A stretch of 64,000 bases of DNA. Source: Lonepinella sp042485795. GTDB lineage: Bacteria; Pseudomonadota; Gammaproteobacteria; Enterobacterales; Pasteurellaceae. Positions 43,144 through 53,462 of the stretch are shown piece after piece. Within the stretch, counting starts at the first letter, position 1; the number at the start of each line of letters is the position of its first letter. The notes below the pieces were generated by a model. It ran no database searches, was not told the origin of the DNA, and saw only the letters and a program-made list of their open reading frames with translations. Made by a program: the position numbers and the translations under genes. The stretch lies in NCBI RefSeq assembly GCF_042485795.1, contig NZ_CP169368.1, forward strand, positions 1,550,001 to 1,614,000. Reading direction: 5' to 3'.

Positions 43144-43171
43144 AAAAGTGCGGTCAATTTCACCGCACTTT
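43144..43171 (-). terminator. Uptake-sequence inverted-pair hairpin after pyrD
   Basis: AAAGTGCGGT and ACCGCACTTT (10-bp stem, loop of six to seven) between pyrD and the PHP gene, with a T-rich run (TTTTCTCTTT) on the minus strand. Confidence 0.75.
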
Positions 43172-43180
43172 CCCATGATA

Positions 43181-44203
43181 TTATTTTATTGCTTGAACCA
43201 AATCCTTGACCAATTTCGGTCCATGATAAATTAATCCAGAATAGAGTTGCAATAAACTCGCTCCCGCTGCTATTTTTTGCTGTGCATTCTGGATTGAATC
43301 AATGCCTCCGCTCCCAATGATCGGTATTTCACCTTGTAATTCTTGCTGTAAACGGCGAATAATTGCTGTGCTTTTATGTTGTAATGGTTTACCACTTAAT
43401 CCACCAATTTCTTGTGAATGCTTTAATCCTGTAACATTATCTCGAGCAATGGTAGTGTTAGTGGCAATTACACCATCCATCTTATGACGGCGTAAGGTAT
43501 CAGCAATTTGCACTAATTCATTTTCAGTTAAATCAGGTGCAATTTTCACCACGACAGGCACATATTTATTATACTGTTCAGATAGAATCAGTTGTCTAGC
43601 TTTAATACTTTGTAATAGATCATCTAACGCATCACCATATTGTAATTGACGTAAATCAGGCGTATTCGGTGATGAAATATTAACCGTAATATAATCCGCA
43701 TAATTATAGGCTTTATTTAAGCAAAAAATATAATCATCTTTGCCTTTTTCAAGTGGTGTGATTTTATTTTTACCGATATTAATCCCTAATACCCCATTAA
43801 ACTGGGATTTTTTTACATTTTCGATTAAATGATCAATACCTTTATTATTAAAACCGTTACGATTAATAATTCCTTCCGCTTCAACTAAACGAAATTGACG
43901 TGGTTTTGCATTACCATCTTGTGCCAACGGTGTGACAGTTCCAACTTCAATAAAACCAAAACCCAAAGCTGCAAAGCCGTCAATGGCTTCACCATCTTTA
44001 TCGACTCCAGCAGCTAACCCAATCGGATTTTTAAATTTGATGCCCATGACATTTTTTTCTGTACCTTGTGGACAAGCTAGCAGATTTTTAACGATGCCAT
44101 TCAATATGGGGTTTCCAGCTAAATGCAAGGTTGAGATAGTGAAATCATGTGCTGTTTCAGGTTGTAAACAAAATAGGATTTTGCGGATAAGTGGGTAAAA
44201 CAT
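43181..44203 (-). CDS. pyrD: Dihydroorotate dehydrogenase, quinone-dependent (class 2)
   Basis: PyrD oxidises dihydroorotate to orotate in pyrimidine synthesis, passing electrons to quinone at the membrane. The 340 residues start with the membrane-binding helices (MFYPLIRKILFCLQPETAHDF) and continue with the FMN barrel (GLAAGVDKDGEAIDG, GFIEVGTVTP, NRNGFNNKG). The serine of the class 2 active site is in NISSPNTPDLRQLQYG. The start at 44203 fits the family; an ATG 14 codons upstream does not. Confidence 0.96.
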   Translation of the reverse strand: MFYPLIRKILFCLQPETAHDFTISTLHLAGNPILNGIVKNLLACPQGTEKNVMGIKFKNPIGLAAGVDKDGEAIDGFAALGFGFIEVGTVTPLAQDGNAKPRQFRLVEAEGIINRNGFNNKGIDHLIENVKKSQFNGVLGINIGKNKITPLEKGKDDYIFCLNKAYNYADYITVNISSPNTPDLRQLQYGDALDDLLQSIKARQLILSEQYNKYVPVVVKIAPDLTENELVQIADTLRRHKMDGVIATNTTIARDNVTGLKHSQEIGGLSGKPLQHKSTAIIRRLQQELQGEIPIIGSGGIDSIQNAQQKIAAGASLLQLYSGLIYHGPKLVKDLVQAIK

Positions 44204-44265
44204 AATACAATTTCTCATTTTATAAATAATAGGGGTAGATCGCATTCTACCCCTATAAAATCATT

Positions 44266-46875
44266 TTAGCTATTCAACGCTTTTTCAATTTTCTCATATA
44301 AATCTCGAGAAAGATTTTCCACTTCAAATAAACGTTGTAATGCTCGTTTCATTAATTGTTGACGTTGACTATCATAACGTCTAAAACGAATTAACGGTTC
44401 AATTAAACGTGCTCCGACTTGCGGATTACTTTTATTCAAACTAATCAAGATTTCCGTTAAGAAACGATAACCCGAGCCATCTACCGCATGAAATGCTCTT
44501 GGATTTTGGTTAATAAAGCTACCAACTAATGCACGCAAACGGTTTGGATTATTAAAGTTAAAACTTGGATGAGCCATTAATTGCTGTACATTTAATAGTA
44601 CATTTTCATCAGGTCTGGTGGCTTGCAAAGCAAACCATTTATCCATCACTAACCCATCTTGGTGCCATTTTTGTTCAAAATCAGTCATTAAATTATCTCG
44701 ACAAATTAATTGAGCTTTACAAGCAGAATTTAACGCTGCAAGGCAATCCGTCATATTGTTCGCATACAAATAATGCTTATTCACCATTGTATTACCCAAT
44801 TCTGTAAAGGCTAGATAGTGCAGACACAGATTGCGTAAACCACGTTTTGCAATATCTTGGGTATTCACTTGATAACCGTCCAAAGAAATTTGATTATAGG
44901 TGTCAAGCCACTGTGTTTTGAGGCTTTCTGCCAAGGTACGCTGCATAAAATCACGCACAATAGCGATCCCCTCAGGATCAATTACCTTAAATTGTTCAGC
45001 AAACTCGGTTTCTTTTGGTAAGGTGAGTATTAACGTGGTTAATTCAATATTACTTTGATAATTTGCCAATACCTGAGAAAGTGCGGTTAAAATTTGTGGA
45101 GAAAATTCTAGTGGTTGAGCATTTTTATACTGTTCTAATAAACGACGTAATTCAAAGCTAAATAACATTTGCACTGAATCCCAACGCACAAATTCGTTTT
45201 GAGCAAATTTCAATAACGTCATTAATTGTTCAGCTGTATAGTCATAATCTAATTTCACTGGTGCAGAAAAATCACATAATAACGCTGGCACAGGGCGACT
45301 GGTAATATCATGAAATTCAAACACTTGATCGTTTTCAGTAATATTTAATACTTCATCCACTAATTCACCATTTTTCAATAAAGTAAATGGTATGCCTTTT
45401 TGATTATACAGAGCAATCTTTAATGGAATATGCAGATTCACTTTACTCATTTGATCGGCAGTTGGTGGTGTCATTTGTGACACGATTAATTTATAGCTAT
45501 GTTTTTTCTCATCATAGCTATCGGTGATGGTTAATTCAGGCGTACCTGATTGACTATACCAACGGCGGAATTGTGTTAGATCCACGCCTGAAGCACGTTC
45601 CATGGCAGAAACAAAATCTTCGCAAGTAACCGCTTTACCATCATTTTCTGCAATATAAAGCTGCATACCTTTTTGGAAACGTTTTTCACCTAGCAAGGTG
45701 TGCATCATTCGGATCACTTCTGCCCCTTTTTCATACACCGTTACGGTATAGAAATTATTCATTTCTAAGACTTTTTCAGGGCGAATTGGATGCGACATTG
45801 GGCTTGCATCTTCCGCAAATTGATGTGTGCGTAAAAATTGTACATTATTAATTCGATTCACTGCTCGTGAACCCGTATCAGACGAAAATTCTTGATCACG
45901 GAAAACCGTTAAACCTTCTTTTAAGCTCAACTGGAACCAATCTCGACAGGTCACACGATTACCAGTCCAGTTGTGGAAATATTCGTGAGCGATTACACGT
46001 TCTACATCTAAATAATCGGTATCTGTGGCAGTTTGTGGATTGGCTAACACAAATTTCGAGTTAAATATATTCAAGCCTTTATTTTCCATTGCTCCCATAT
46101 TAAAGAAGTCCACGGCAACAATCATATAAATATCTAAATCATATTCTAAGCCAAAACGATCTTCGTCCCATTTCATGGCTTTTTTCAGGCTTTGCATCGC
46201 CCAATCCGCTCGATTTAAATTGCCTCGATCCACATATAATTCTAACAGCACATTACGACCGCTTTTGGTCACAAAGTTATCTTGTAATAAATCAAAATCC
46301 CCTGCCACTAAGGCGAATAAGTAACACGGTTTAGGGAATGGATCTTGCCATTGCACCCAGTGGCGACCGTCATCTAAATCCCCTTGAGCTAAACGGTTAC
46401 CATTGGATAATAAATATGGATATTTGCTTTTATCCGCAGTAATTGTGACATCGTAACGAGCCAATACATCTGGACGATCAAGCATATAAGTAATTTGACG
46501 AAATCCTTCAGCTTCACATTGCGTACAAATGCCATCACCCGATTGATATAACCCTTGTAATGAAGTATTCTCCGCTGGCACAAGATAAGTAACAATTTCT
46601 AATTCAAATTGATCCGCACTTTGTTCTTCTGCTAAATTTAATGTCAGGCTATCTTTATCTTGTTGATACGTAGTAAAATCTACCCCATTTAATTTGATAG
46701 ATGCAAATTGAAAACTATTCCCATCTAAACGTAAACTAGTGGCTTCTGGATTTAAGCGTTTGACTTGAGTAATTGCTTTTACTACGGTATGCGTTGGATC
46801 GAGTTGAAAATCAAGAGAAATGTGCGTAATAGTAAAGTCTGGTGTACGATAATTTTTTCTGTATTTAGCTTGCAT
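44266..46875 (-). CDS. pepN: Aminopeptidase N
   Basis: PepN is a broad-range zinc aminopeptidase of the M1 family in the cytoplasm. The 869 residues contain GAMENKG and the zinc site HEYFHNWTGNR with the downstream Glu, plus the C-terminal helical domain. The N-terminus QAKYRKNYRTPDF matches the family, so I chose 46875 over an ATG seven codons upstream. It follows pyrD on the minus strand with no clear terminator between them (62 bp). Confidence 0.96.
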   Translation of the reverse strand: MQAKYRKNYRTPDFTITHISLDFQLDPTHTVVKAITQVKRLNPEATSLRLDGNSFQFASIKLNGVDFTTYQQDKDSLTLNLAEEQSADQFELEIVTYLVPAENTSLQGLYQSGDGICTQCEAEGFRQITYMLDRPDVLARYDVTITADKSKYPYLLSNGNRLAQGDLDDGRHWVQWQDPFPKPCYLFALVAGDFDLLQDNFVTKSGRNVLLELYVDRGNLNRADWAMQSLKKAMKWDEDRFGLEYDLDIYMIVAVDFFNMGAMENKGLNIFNSKFVLANPQTATDTDYLDVERVIAHEYFHNWTGNRVTCRDWFQLSLKEGLTVFRDQEFSSDTGSRAVNRINNVQFLRTHQFAEDASPMSHPIRPEKVLEMNNFYTVTVYEKGAEVIRMMHTLLGEKRFQKGMQLYIAENDGKAVTCEDFVSAMERASGVDLTQFRRWYSQSGTPELTITDSYDEKKHSYKLIVSQMTPPTADQMSKVNLHIPLKIALYNQKGIPFTLLKNGELVDEVLNITENDQVFEFHDITSRPVPALLCDFSAPVKLDYDYTAEQLMTLLKFAQNEFVRWDSVQMLFSFELRRLLEQYKNAQPLEFSPQILTALSQVLANYQSNIELTTLILTLPKETEFAEQFKVIDPEGIAIVRDFMQRTLAESLKTQWLDTYNQISLDGYQVNTQDIAKRGLRNLCLHYLAFTELGNTMVNKHYLYANNMTDCLAALNSACKAQLICRDNLMTDFEQKWHQDGLVMDKWFALQATRPDENVLLNVQQLMAHPSFNFNNPNRLRALVGSFINQNPRAFHAVDGSGYRFLTEILISLNKSNPQVGARLIEPLIRFRRYDSQRQQLMKRALQRLFEVENLSRDLYEKIEKALNS

Positions 46876-46952
46876 AAGAATATCCAAATAAGGCAAATAT
46901 AAAGATTATATAATTAATATGGTAAATTTGCGTAACTTACCGTCTTCTGGGA

Positions 46953-47450
46953 TTAAATTCGGCGAATTTGCCAAAAGACTTTGTTCCAATAAGGGCTATT
47001 TAATGAAGAATAAATCACCCCACCTTTAGTTGAGGCATGTAAAAATTTATCATCTTTGACATAAATCCCTACGTGATAACCATTCGGTCCTCGTCCTGTT
47101 TTAAAGAATACTAAATCTCCCGTTTGAATTTGCGAACGAGGGACTTGTTTACCATAACGAGATTGTTCAGTTGTGGTTCTTGGGAGCTGGATATTAAAAC
47201 GATCCTTAAATGTAGTACGGGTAAAACCAGAACAATCCACCCCTGAACGAGTATTACCCCCTAATAAATAAGGAACACCAGCCCATTCACGTTGTTGCTC
47301 ACTTAATAAGGTGATCACCATTATAGGATCATTTAATTGACCTTGATAATTAATACCATCATAATCGCCTTTATCAGATGATGAAGAACAGCCCGTCAAA
47401 AATAATGGTATCAATAACAACAAATAACCCAATCGCTGATAAAAAGTCAT
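46953..47450 (-). CDS. nlpC: NlpC/P60 family lipoprotein (NlpC-like)
   Basis: A 165-residue lipoprotein. The signal peptide ends with the lipobox LTGC at about residues 19-22. The NlpC/P60 domain has the catalytic Cys in GVDCSGF, a His in NGYHVGIY and a third polar residue in the last third (FLHAST). Such enzymes cut cell-wall peptides between D-Glu and mDAP. It lies between ihfA and pepN on the same strand. Confidence 0.9.
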   Translation of the reverse strand: MTFYQRLGYLLLLIPLFLTGCSSSSDKGDYDGINYQGQLNDPIMVITLLSEQQREWAGVPYLLGGNTRSGVDCSGFTRTTFKDRFNIQLPRTTTEQSRYGKQVPRSQIQTGDLVFFKTGRGPNGYHVGIYVKDDKFLHASTKGGVIYSSLNSPYWNKVFWQIRRI

Positions 47451-47519
47451 CGATCTTCCTTTATAATATCGCATAAAAGCTATTCATCAACCGAATGAAT
47501 AGCTTTTCAATAATTTCGA

Positions 47520-47816
47520 TTAACCTTTTGGTTTTGCTTTTTCTACTCGAGCTCGTAATTTCTGACCGGGACGGAACACCACAACTCGACGAGCGGAAAC
47601 AGGAACACTTTCTCCAGTTTTCGGATTACGACCTGGTCGAGTGGATTTATCACGCAGTTCAAAATTACCAAAACCAGATAATTTTACATCCTCGCCTTTT
47701 TCTAAGAAAACACGAATTTGTTCAAAAAAACCTTCCACAAGCTCTTTCGCTTCTGGTTTGGCTAATCCACATTTTTCAATGAGATTTTCTGCAATTTCAA
47801 TTTTAGTTAATGTCAT
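47520..47816 (-). CDS. ihfA: Integration host factor subunit alpha
   Basis: IhfA pairs with IhfB to bend DNA in recombination, replication and transcription. The 98 residues show LTKIEIAENLIEKCGL, VKLSGFGNFELRDK and the beta-arm core RPGRNPKTGE. It starts two bases after pheT stops, the conserved pheST-ihfA order. Confidence 0.97.
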   Translation of the reverse strand: MTLTKIEIAENLIEKCGLAKPEAKELVEGFFEQIRVFLEKGEDVKLSGFGNFELRDKSTRPGRNPKTGESVPVSARRVVVFRPGQKLRARVEKAKPKG

Positions 47817-47818
47817 AA

Positions 47819-50209
47819 TTAGTCTCTCAAATAAGCATTAAAACGTTGTTTTAATTCGGATAATACAACAGAAATTACCGCATTAATATCTTCTTCTTCC
47901 AAAGTTTTTTCAGTGTCTTGAATGATTAAGCTAATTGCTAGGCTTTTATACCCTTCTGGCACACCTTGACCTTGATAAACATCAAATAAATTTATGCCCG
48001 TTAATTTTTCACCAGCTACAGCACGACATACATCCAATACATCACTAGCAGAAACATCATTTCCCACGACTAAAGCTAAATCACGGCGGTTAGCTGGGAA
48101 TCTGGAAATCTCTTTTGCCACAGCTACCTTACGTTGTGCAATTTTATCCACTAAAATCTCACAAGCAAAAACTTTACCATTCAAACCAATTTTTTGTGCA
48201 ATATTCGGATGAATTTGCCCAATAAAGCCAATTTCTTCCTCATTCAATACGATTGAAGCAGATTGCCCTGGGTGGAATGCAGGAAAGGCTTTCGCTATAA
48301 ATTTAACGTCATTTGCAAATGCAGTCAAGGATAAAAGATTTTCAAGATAACCTTTTAAATCAAAGAAATCTGCTTGTTCGGTTTTACCAGCCCAATGTTC
48401 ATTTAAACGAGTCCCTGTCATTACCGCACTAAACACTCGTTCTTGACGAACCCCAAATTCAGCTTTTTCATCTGGAATAAAACGTAATCCTAACTCAAAT
48501 AAACGAATTCGATTTTGTTGACGGTTTTGGTTATACAACACTGCACCAAGTAATCCTGTTAGCAAAGATACACGCATTACCGACATTTCACTTGAAATCG
48601 GGTTAGGTAAAATTAACGCAGGTTGATCTGGATGTAACAACTGCTGAATTTTTGGATCGACAAAGCTATAAGTAATGGCTTCATAGAAATCATTGCCAAC
48701 CAATGCGGTTTTTAAACTGGATACATCAACATCCGCTTCTCGGTGTTCACGCATTTTTAAATGTGCTAACGGTGAATTATTAGGGATTTCGTTATAGCCG
48801 TAAATACGTGCCACTTCTTCCACTAAATCTTCTTCAATTTCAATATCAAAACGCCAACTTGTCGATGTTACCGTCCAAATATCATTGGCAAAACTCACAG
48901 CAAAGCCTAGACGTTGGAAAATATCTGTTACAGTTTCGTTATCAATATAATGACCTAATAAGCTATCTAATTTTTCACGATGTAATTGTACTTGTTTCAC
49001 TTTAGGCAAATATTGCTCACTAGCGACTTCACAAATTTCGCCAGCTTGACCACCACAGATTTCTAATAACAAGGCTGTTGCTCTTTCCATGGCTTTACGT
49101 TGTAATTCAAAATCCACACCACGTTCAAAACGGTGTGAACTGTCAGTATGTAAACCATATTGTCTAGCACGACCAATAATCGCTAATGGATTAAAGAAAG
49201 CCGCCTCTAAAATCACATCTTTGGTATTTTCCGCATCAACACCACTGGCTTGACCACCAAAAATACCAGCCATCGCTAATGGTCCTTTTTGATCTGCAAT
49301 GACCAACGTATTACTTTGTAATGTTGCTGTTGTGCCATCTAATAGGACTAATTGCTCTCCATCTTTTGCCATACGGACATCAAAAGGTTGCGTCACTTTT
49401 TCTGCATCAAAAGCGTGCATAGGCTGTCCAAACTCAAGTAAGATATAGTTTGTAATATCCACAATAGGATCGATAGAACGAATATCACAACGGCGTAACT
49501 TTTCTTTCAGCCACATCGGGGTTGCGGCCTTAACATTGACGTTTTTCACCACACGTAATAAATAACGAGGGCAAGCTTCTGGAGCAGAAATTTTAATCTC
49601 TACTTTATCAGTAATCGTTACTGATGGTGTATCAAAGTGCGGTGCTTTTACTGCTTGTTTATTAACTACCCCTAATTCACGAGCAATCCCTGCGATACTT
49701 AAACAATCCGCACGATTCGGAGTTAAGCTAATTTCAATAGCTTGATCATTTAATTGTAAATAGTCACGTAAATCGGTGCCAATCGGTGCATCACTAGGTA
49801 ATTCAATAATACCACCATGATCATCTGAAATACCAAGCTCACGAAATGAACACAGCATACCTTCTGATGGCTGACCCCGTAATTTAGCTTTCTTAATTTT
49901 AAAATCACCTGGTAAAACGGCACCTACTGTCGCACAAGCTACTTTTAATCCTTGACGACAATTTGGTGCACCGCATACGATATCCAATAAAGCCTCACCG
50001 CCAACATTGACTTTGGTCACACGTAGTTTGTCCGCATCTGGATGTTGAGTACATTCCACCACTTCACCCACAACCACACCAGAAAATTCTCCAGCAACCG
50101 CTTCTACACCGTCCACTTCTAACCCAAGCATGGTTATTTGATCGCATAATTGTTCGGTTGTAATGGCAGGATTAACCCACTCACGAACCCATTGTTCACT
50201 AAATTTCAT
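47819..50209 (-). CDS. pheT: Phenylalanine-tRNA ligase subunit beta
   Basis: PheT is the large subunit of the heterotetrameric PheRS. The 796 residues have the EMAP-type tRNA-binding domain (about 40-150, VVGEVVECTQHPDADKLRVTKV), the B3/B4 editing domain, B5, and a C-terminal ferredoxin-like anticodon-binding domain (SRFPANRRDLALVVGNDVSASDV). An unknown gene of 154 codons separates it from pheS. Confidence 0.96.
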   Translation of the reverse strand: MKFSEQWVREWVNPAITTEQLCDQITMLGLEVDGVEAVAGEFSGVVVGEVVECTQHPDADKLRVTKVNVGGEALLDIVCGAPNCRQGLKVACATVGAVLPGDFKIKKAKLRGQPSEGMLCSFRELGISDDHGGIIELPSDAPIGTDLRDYLQLNDQAIEISLTPNRADCLSIAGIARELGVVNKQAVKAPHFDTPSVTITDKVEIKISAPEACPRYLLRVVKNVNVKAATPMWLKEKLRRCDIRSIDPIVDITNYILLEFGQPMHAFDAEKVTQPFDVRMAKDGEQLVLLDGTTATLQSNTLVIADQKGPLAMAGIFGGQASGVDAENTKDVILEAAFFNPLAIIGRARQYGLHTDSSHRFERGVDFELQRKAMERATALLLEICGGQAGEICEVASEQYLPKVKQVQLHREKLDSLLGHYIDNETVTDIFQRLGFAVSFANDIWTVTSTSWRFDIEIEEDLVEEVARIYGYNEIPNNSPLAHLKMREHREADVDVSSLKTALVGNDFYEAITYSFVDPKIQQLLHPDQPALILPNPISSEMSVMRVSLLTGLLGAVLYNQNRQQNRIRLFELGLRFIPDEKAEFGVRQERVFSAVMTGTRLNEHWAGKTEQADFFDLKGYLENLLSLTAFANDVKFIAKAFPAFHPGQSASIVLNEEEIGFIGQIHPNIAQKIGLNGKVFACEILVDKIAQRKVAVAKEISRFPANRRDLALVVGNDVSASDVLDVCRAVAGEKLTGINLFDVYQGQGVPEGYKSLAISLIIQDTEKTLEEEDINAVISVVLSELKQRFNAYLRD

Positions 50210-50222
50210 CTATCAATCTCTC

Positions 50223-50687
50223 TTATCTCAATATTTCAAATGACAATCCTTTGAAAACAATGTCATTGAATTGAACTTCTACATTATATTTACCAATCGG
50301 ATCTTGCGGAGTAAATTCCCAACATCTTGTTATAAGATTATCTTTAATATCCGCTTTATTCATGTTAGTTACCACCAAAAAGCCTTTTTTATCTTCATCA
50401 ATTCTTACTTCTGAACCCTTTGAAACTATATTCATTGGTGCTGGTGCTGAAAAATACTCGGCAAACATATTTTGCTCTTGAATTGGCACATCAAAAATAC
50501 GAATACATAAATTACGAGGTTTTGAACGAGAAAGCTGAGTTCCCTCTAGTAATTTAGGTTGCTTACCAGAAGTGTCCAGCACAAACAAGGCTGCTTGTGG
50601 TTGTTTAACTAATGTTTCTGCATTAGCAGCTTGAGCTATTACTGAAACTGAAAATAGAGCCAAAGCTATGACGGCTAATTTTTTCAT
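50223..50687 (-). CDS. Secreted protein of unknown function between pheS and pheT
   Basis: A 154-residue protein with a typical signal peptide (MKKLAVIALALFSVSVIAQA, probably cut at ANA-E near residue 23). The mature part has cysteines at about 61 and 126 that could pair, and mostly beta-strand character (GSEVRIDEDKKGFLVVTNM, GKYNVEVQFNDIVFKGLSFEILR), as in a small periplasmic beta domain. I recognise no family. It is tightly packed: 13 bp before pheT and 16 bp after pheS on the same strand, so co-transcribed with the synthetase. Confidence 0.75.
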   Translation of the reverse strand: MKKLAVIALALFSVSVIAQAANAETLVKQPQAALFVLDTSGKQPKLLEGTQLSRSKPRNLCIRIFDVPIQEQNMFAEYFSAPAPMNIVSKGSEVRIDEDKKGFLVVTNMNKADIKDNLITRCWEFTPQDPIGKYNVEVQFNDIVFKGLSFEILR

Positions 50688-50703
50688 ATTTACTTTCCTA
50701 GTA

Positions 50704-51693
50704 TTATTTAAACTGTCTTAAAAAACGAAGATCATTTTCAAAAAATGAACGTAAATCTGTCACGTTGTAACGCAACATAGTTAAACGCTCAACCCCCATA
50801 CCAACCGCAAAACCGCTGTATTCATTTGGATCAATACCCACATTACGTAAAACATTTGGATGCACCATACCACAACCTAATACTTCTAACCATTTCCCAT
50901 TTTGACGCATAATATCTACTTCAATAGAGGGTTCAGTAAATGGGAAATAAGACGGTCGGAAACGCACTTGTAAATCTTCTTCAAAGAACGCACGTAAGAA
51001 ATCATCTAACAAGCCTTTTAATTCGGTGAAATTAGCTTTTTTATCCACATAAAGCAATTCGATTTGATGAAACATCGGTGTATGTGTCTGATCGTAATCA
51101 TTACGATAAACACGTCCTGGAGCCATAATGCGAATTGGTGGTTGCATTTTTTCCATGGTACGAATTTGTACGCCTGATGTTTGGGTGCGTAATAATAGTT
51201 CTGGATTAAACCAGAAAGTATCATGATCGGCACGAGCAGGGTGATGTTTTGGAATATTTAAAGCATCAAAGTTATAATAATCACTTTCCACTTCTGGACC
51301 ACTTTCTACCGAAAAACCTAATTCCGAGAAGAATTTCACTACACGTTCAATAGTAATCGCTACAGGATGTAACCCACCTGTTTCTACTTTACGCCCAGGT
51401 AAACTCACATCAATACGTTCTTTTTCTAATTTCGCATTTAATACTGCTTGTTCTAACTGTTCTTTCTTGCTATTTAAACCATCTAAAATAATCTGTTTAG
51501 CTTCATTAATTTTCGCACCTACTACTGGGCGTTCTTCCGCTGCTACATCACGTAAACCTTGCATTAACTGGGTAAAATGTCCTTTTTTACCAAAATATTC
51601 TACTCGGAAATTTTCTAACGCCTCTAGACCTTTATCCTGTAATTCATCTAAGGCTTGTCTTGCCTGCTCCGTAATCTCTTTAAGGTTTTGCAT
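50704..51693 (-). CDS. pheS: Phenylalanine-tRNA ligase subunit alpha
   Basis: PheS holds the catalytic site. The 329 residues start MQNLKEITEQARQALDE and contain the class II motifs: motif 2 APGRVYRNDYDQTHTPMFHQIE and motif 3 GFAVGMGVERLTMLRY. The start at 51693 has an AGGG/AGGT ribosome-binding site and the family N-terminus; a longer frame begins 22 codons upstream. I searched 51694-51800 for a leader peptide with phenylalanine codons and did not find a clear one. Confidence 0.96.
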   Translation of the reverse strand: MQNLKEITEQARQALDELQDKGLEALENFRVEYFGKKGHFTQLMQGLRDVAAEERPVVGAKINEAKQIILDGLNSKKEQLEQAVLNAKLEKERIDVSLPGRKVETGGLHPVAITIERVVKFFSELGFSVESGPEVESDYYNFDALNIPKHHPARADHDTFWFNPELLLRTQTSGVQIRTMEKMQPPIRIMAPGRVYRNDYDQTHTPMFHQIELLYVDKKANFTELKGLLDDFLRAFFEEDLQVRFRPSYFPFTEPSIEVDIMRQNGKWLEVLGCGMVHPNVLRNVGIDPNEYSGFAVGMGVERLTMLRYNVTDLRSFFENDLRFLRQFK

Positions 51694-51807
51694 ACCTACC
51701 CTTCTTAAATTTAATGTGTTTTTCAAAAATGCCTTTAATGATAATATTAACTTATTCAAAAATCACGTGATTTTTAATGAATTTGATAATTTTTCTACTA
51801 AACAAAT

Positions 51808-51835
51808 AAAAAAGAGAGCAATTTTGCTCTCTTTT
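51808..51835 (-). terminator. Terminator of the POT transporter gene
   Basis: AAAAGAGAGCAA pairs with TTGCTCTCTTTT (51810-51821 with 51824-51835), with T and A/T-rich sequence on the minus side. Confidence 0.8.
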
Positions 51836-51854
51836 GCCATTAATTTAGCAAAAA

Positions 51855-53282
51855 CTAATCTTTTCCTTTTAATAAACGGTTTAGTACAGGTACCAATAAC
51901 AACAGCAAAACACCTGTAATTAAACCTATTCCACCAATCATTTCATAAAAACTGGTTGGGTCGTTTTCATCAAAACCATTTTTAAAGATAACACCACTCA
52001 AGGTGAAGCCAAGAGAATAGGATAAGAATGTCAACGCCACCATAGAGGCTTGGAAATTTTTAGGGGCAATTTTCGTAGCTAAAGACAAGGATACTGGACT
52101 TAATAATAATTCACTGATAGTAATCAGTAAAATAAAAAAGAAGAACAATAAGAAATTTGAACCTTGATCCGATACCATTAAGGAAAATGCAAAATAAGTT
52201 ACACCTAATGCCAACATAGAAATGGCAAATTTAAGTGGTGTTTTTGGCTGCTTATCGCTCATTTTGGTCCAAAGGGTTGCTAATAATCCAGCAATCAAAA
52301 TTACCCACAAACTTTGTAATGAACCCAACCAAGCAACAGGTAGCTCAAAACCGAAAATATTACGGTCAATCGTTTGTTCAAAATACAAAATCATTGCCGT
52401 ATCAAATTGCGCCCATAGCGACCAGAAAATGCTGATTGTAATAAATAACGGGATAAATGCCACAATATTCCCTTTGTTTTCAACTTTATGGCTCATCAAT
52501 AACCGAGCAAAATAGCCAATAGTTAAGCAAATAATACAAATTAACAATATTCTCGGGAAATTTTGTAGGGAAAGAAATCCTGAAAAAATAGTGACCATAA
52601 TAATAGCAACTAGAGCTAACCAAGAAAATCCAGCTTGTTTTTGTTCTTTTTTGTTTAATGGATTAGGTACAGGACTCGGTGGTAAATTTTTACGTCCACG
52701 AGAATACATCCATAAACCAAACGCCATTCCAACAGCGGCAGCACCAAAACCATAATGGAAGCCATAAGATTTTTGTAAAATACCCGTTAATAACGGACCT
52801 AATAATGCACCAATATTAATTGCAATATAAAAAATAGAAAAACCCGCATCACGCATATTGCGAGTATCATCGGTTTCATATAAGGTTCCCAAGGTTGCAC
52901 TAGCGGTAGTTTTCACACCTCCACTACCTAACGCAATACAAATCATACCTAAGATCAAGCCTTCTAAGCCTGGTACAAGTGCAAGAATAATATGTCCACA
53001 CATCACCACAATGCCAGAATAGAACAATGTACGTTCCGCACCTAAGATACGATCGGCTACCCAACCGCCAACTAAACAAGAAAGATAAACACTACCACCA
53101 TAAGCACCAACAATACCGCCTGCAATATTTTTATCTATACCAAGTCCACCTTGGCTATATTCGTAATACAAATAGAGAAATAAAATTGCTTTCATTCCAT
53201 AAAATGAAAAACGTTCCCATAGCTCTATATGAAAAAGACTCGATAAGGCATAAGGATGTCCAAAGAAAGTTTTTTGTTGCAT
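51855..53282 (-). CDS. POT-family proton-dependent di-/tripeptide transporter
   Basis: A 475-residue inner-membrane symporter with about 14 membrane segments. The family marks are the proton-coupling ExxERFxxY-like sequence ELWERFSFYGMKAILFLYLYYE near residue 20, GGWVADRILGAERTL, and the PTR2 signature FSIFYIAINIGALLGPLL. It would import small peptides as nitrogen and carbon source. GAAGGA precedes the start. Confidence 0.9.
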   Translation of the reverse strand: MQQKTFFGHPYALSSLFHIELWERFSFYGMKAILFLYLYYEYSQGGLGIDKNIAGGIVGAYGGSVYLSCLVGGWVADRILGAERTLFYSGIVVMCGHIILALVPGLEGLILGMICIALGSGGVKTTASATLGTLYETDDTRNMRDAGFSIFYIAINIGALLGPLLTGILQKSYGFHYGFGAAAVGMAFGLWMYSRGRKNLPPSPVPNPLNKKEQKQAGFSWLALVAIIMVTIFSGFLSLQNFPRILLICIICLTIGYFARLLMSHKVENKGNIVAFIPLFITISIFWSLWAQFDTAMILYFEQTIDRNIFGFELPVAWLGSLQSLWVILIAGLLATLWTKMSDKQPKTPLKFAISMLALGVTYFAFSLMVSDQGSNFLLFFFFILLITISELLLSPVSLSLATKIAPKNFQASMVALTFLSYSLGFTLSGVIFKNGFDENDPTSFYEMIGGIGLITGVLLLLLVPVLNRLLKGKD

Positions 53283-53411
53283 AATTTATTCCTTCTATAA
53301 TTGTTATTCTCAATTTTCAATCTACAATATAACAATTTATTAACAAAGTAGAAAATATCAAAAATGAGAGAATGATCACAAAATTTTCACAATTTAATGC
53401 TAAAAATAAGA

Positions 53412-53439
53412 AAACCGACAGCATAATAACTCTCGGTTT
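53412..53439 (-). terminator. Terminator after bioD
   Basis: AAACCGA and TCGGTTT (53412-53418 with 53433-53439), loop of 14, T-rich on the minus side. The rest of the 180-bp gap to the POT gene holds only its upstream region. Confidence 0.6.
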
Positions 53440-53462
53440 ATTGATTCAACGCAGATCTACGC

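Noticed and set aside
51694..51800. Phenylalanine leader peptide (attenuator) before pheS
   Set aside because: A Phe-containing reading stretch exists only as the upstream extension of pheS itself; no separate short gene with terminator and anti-terminator could be shown.
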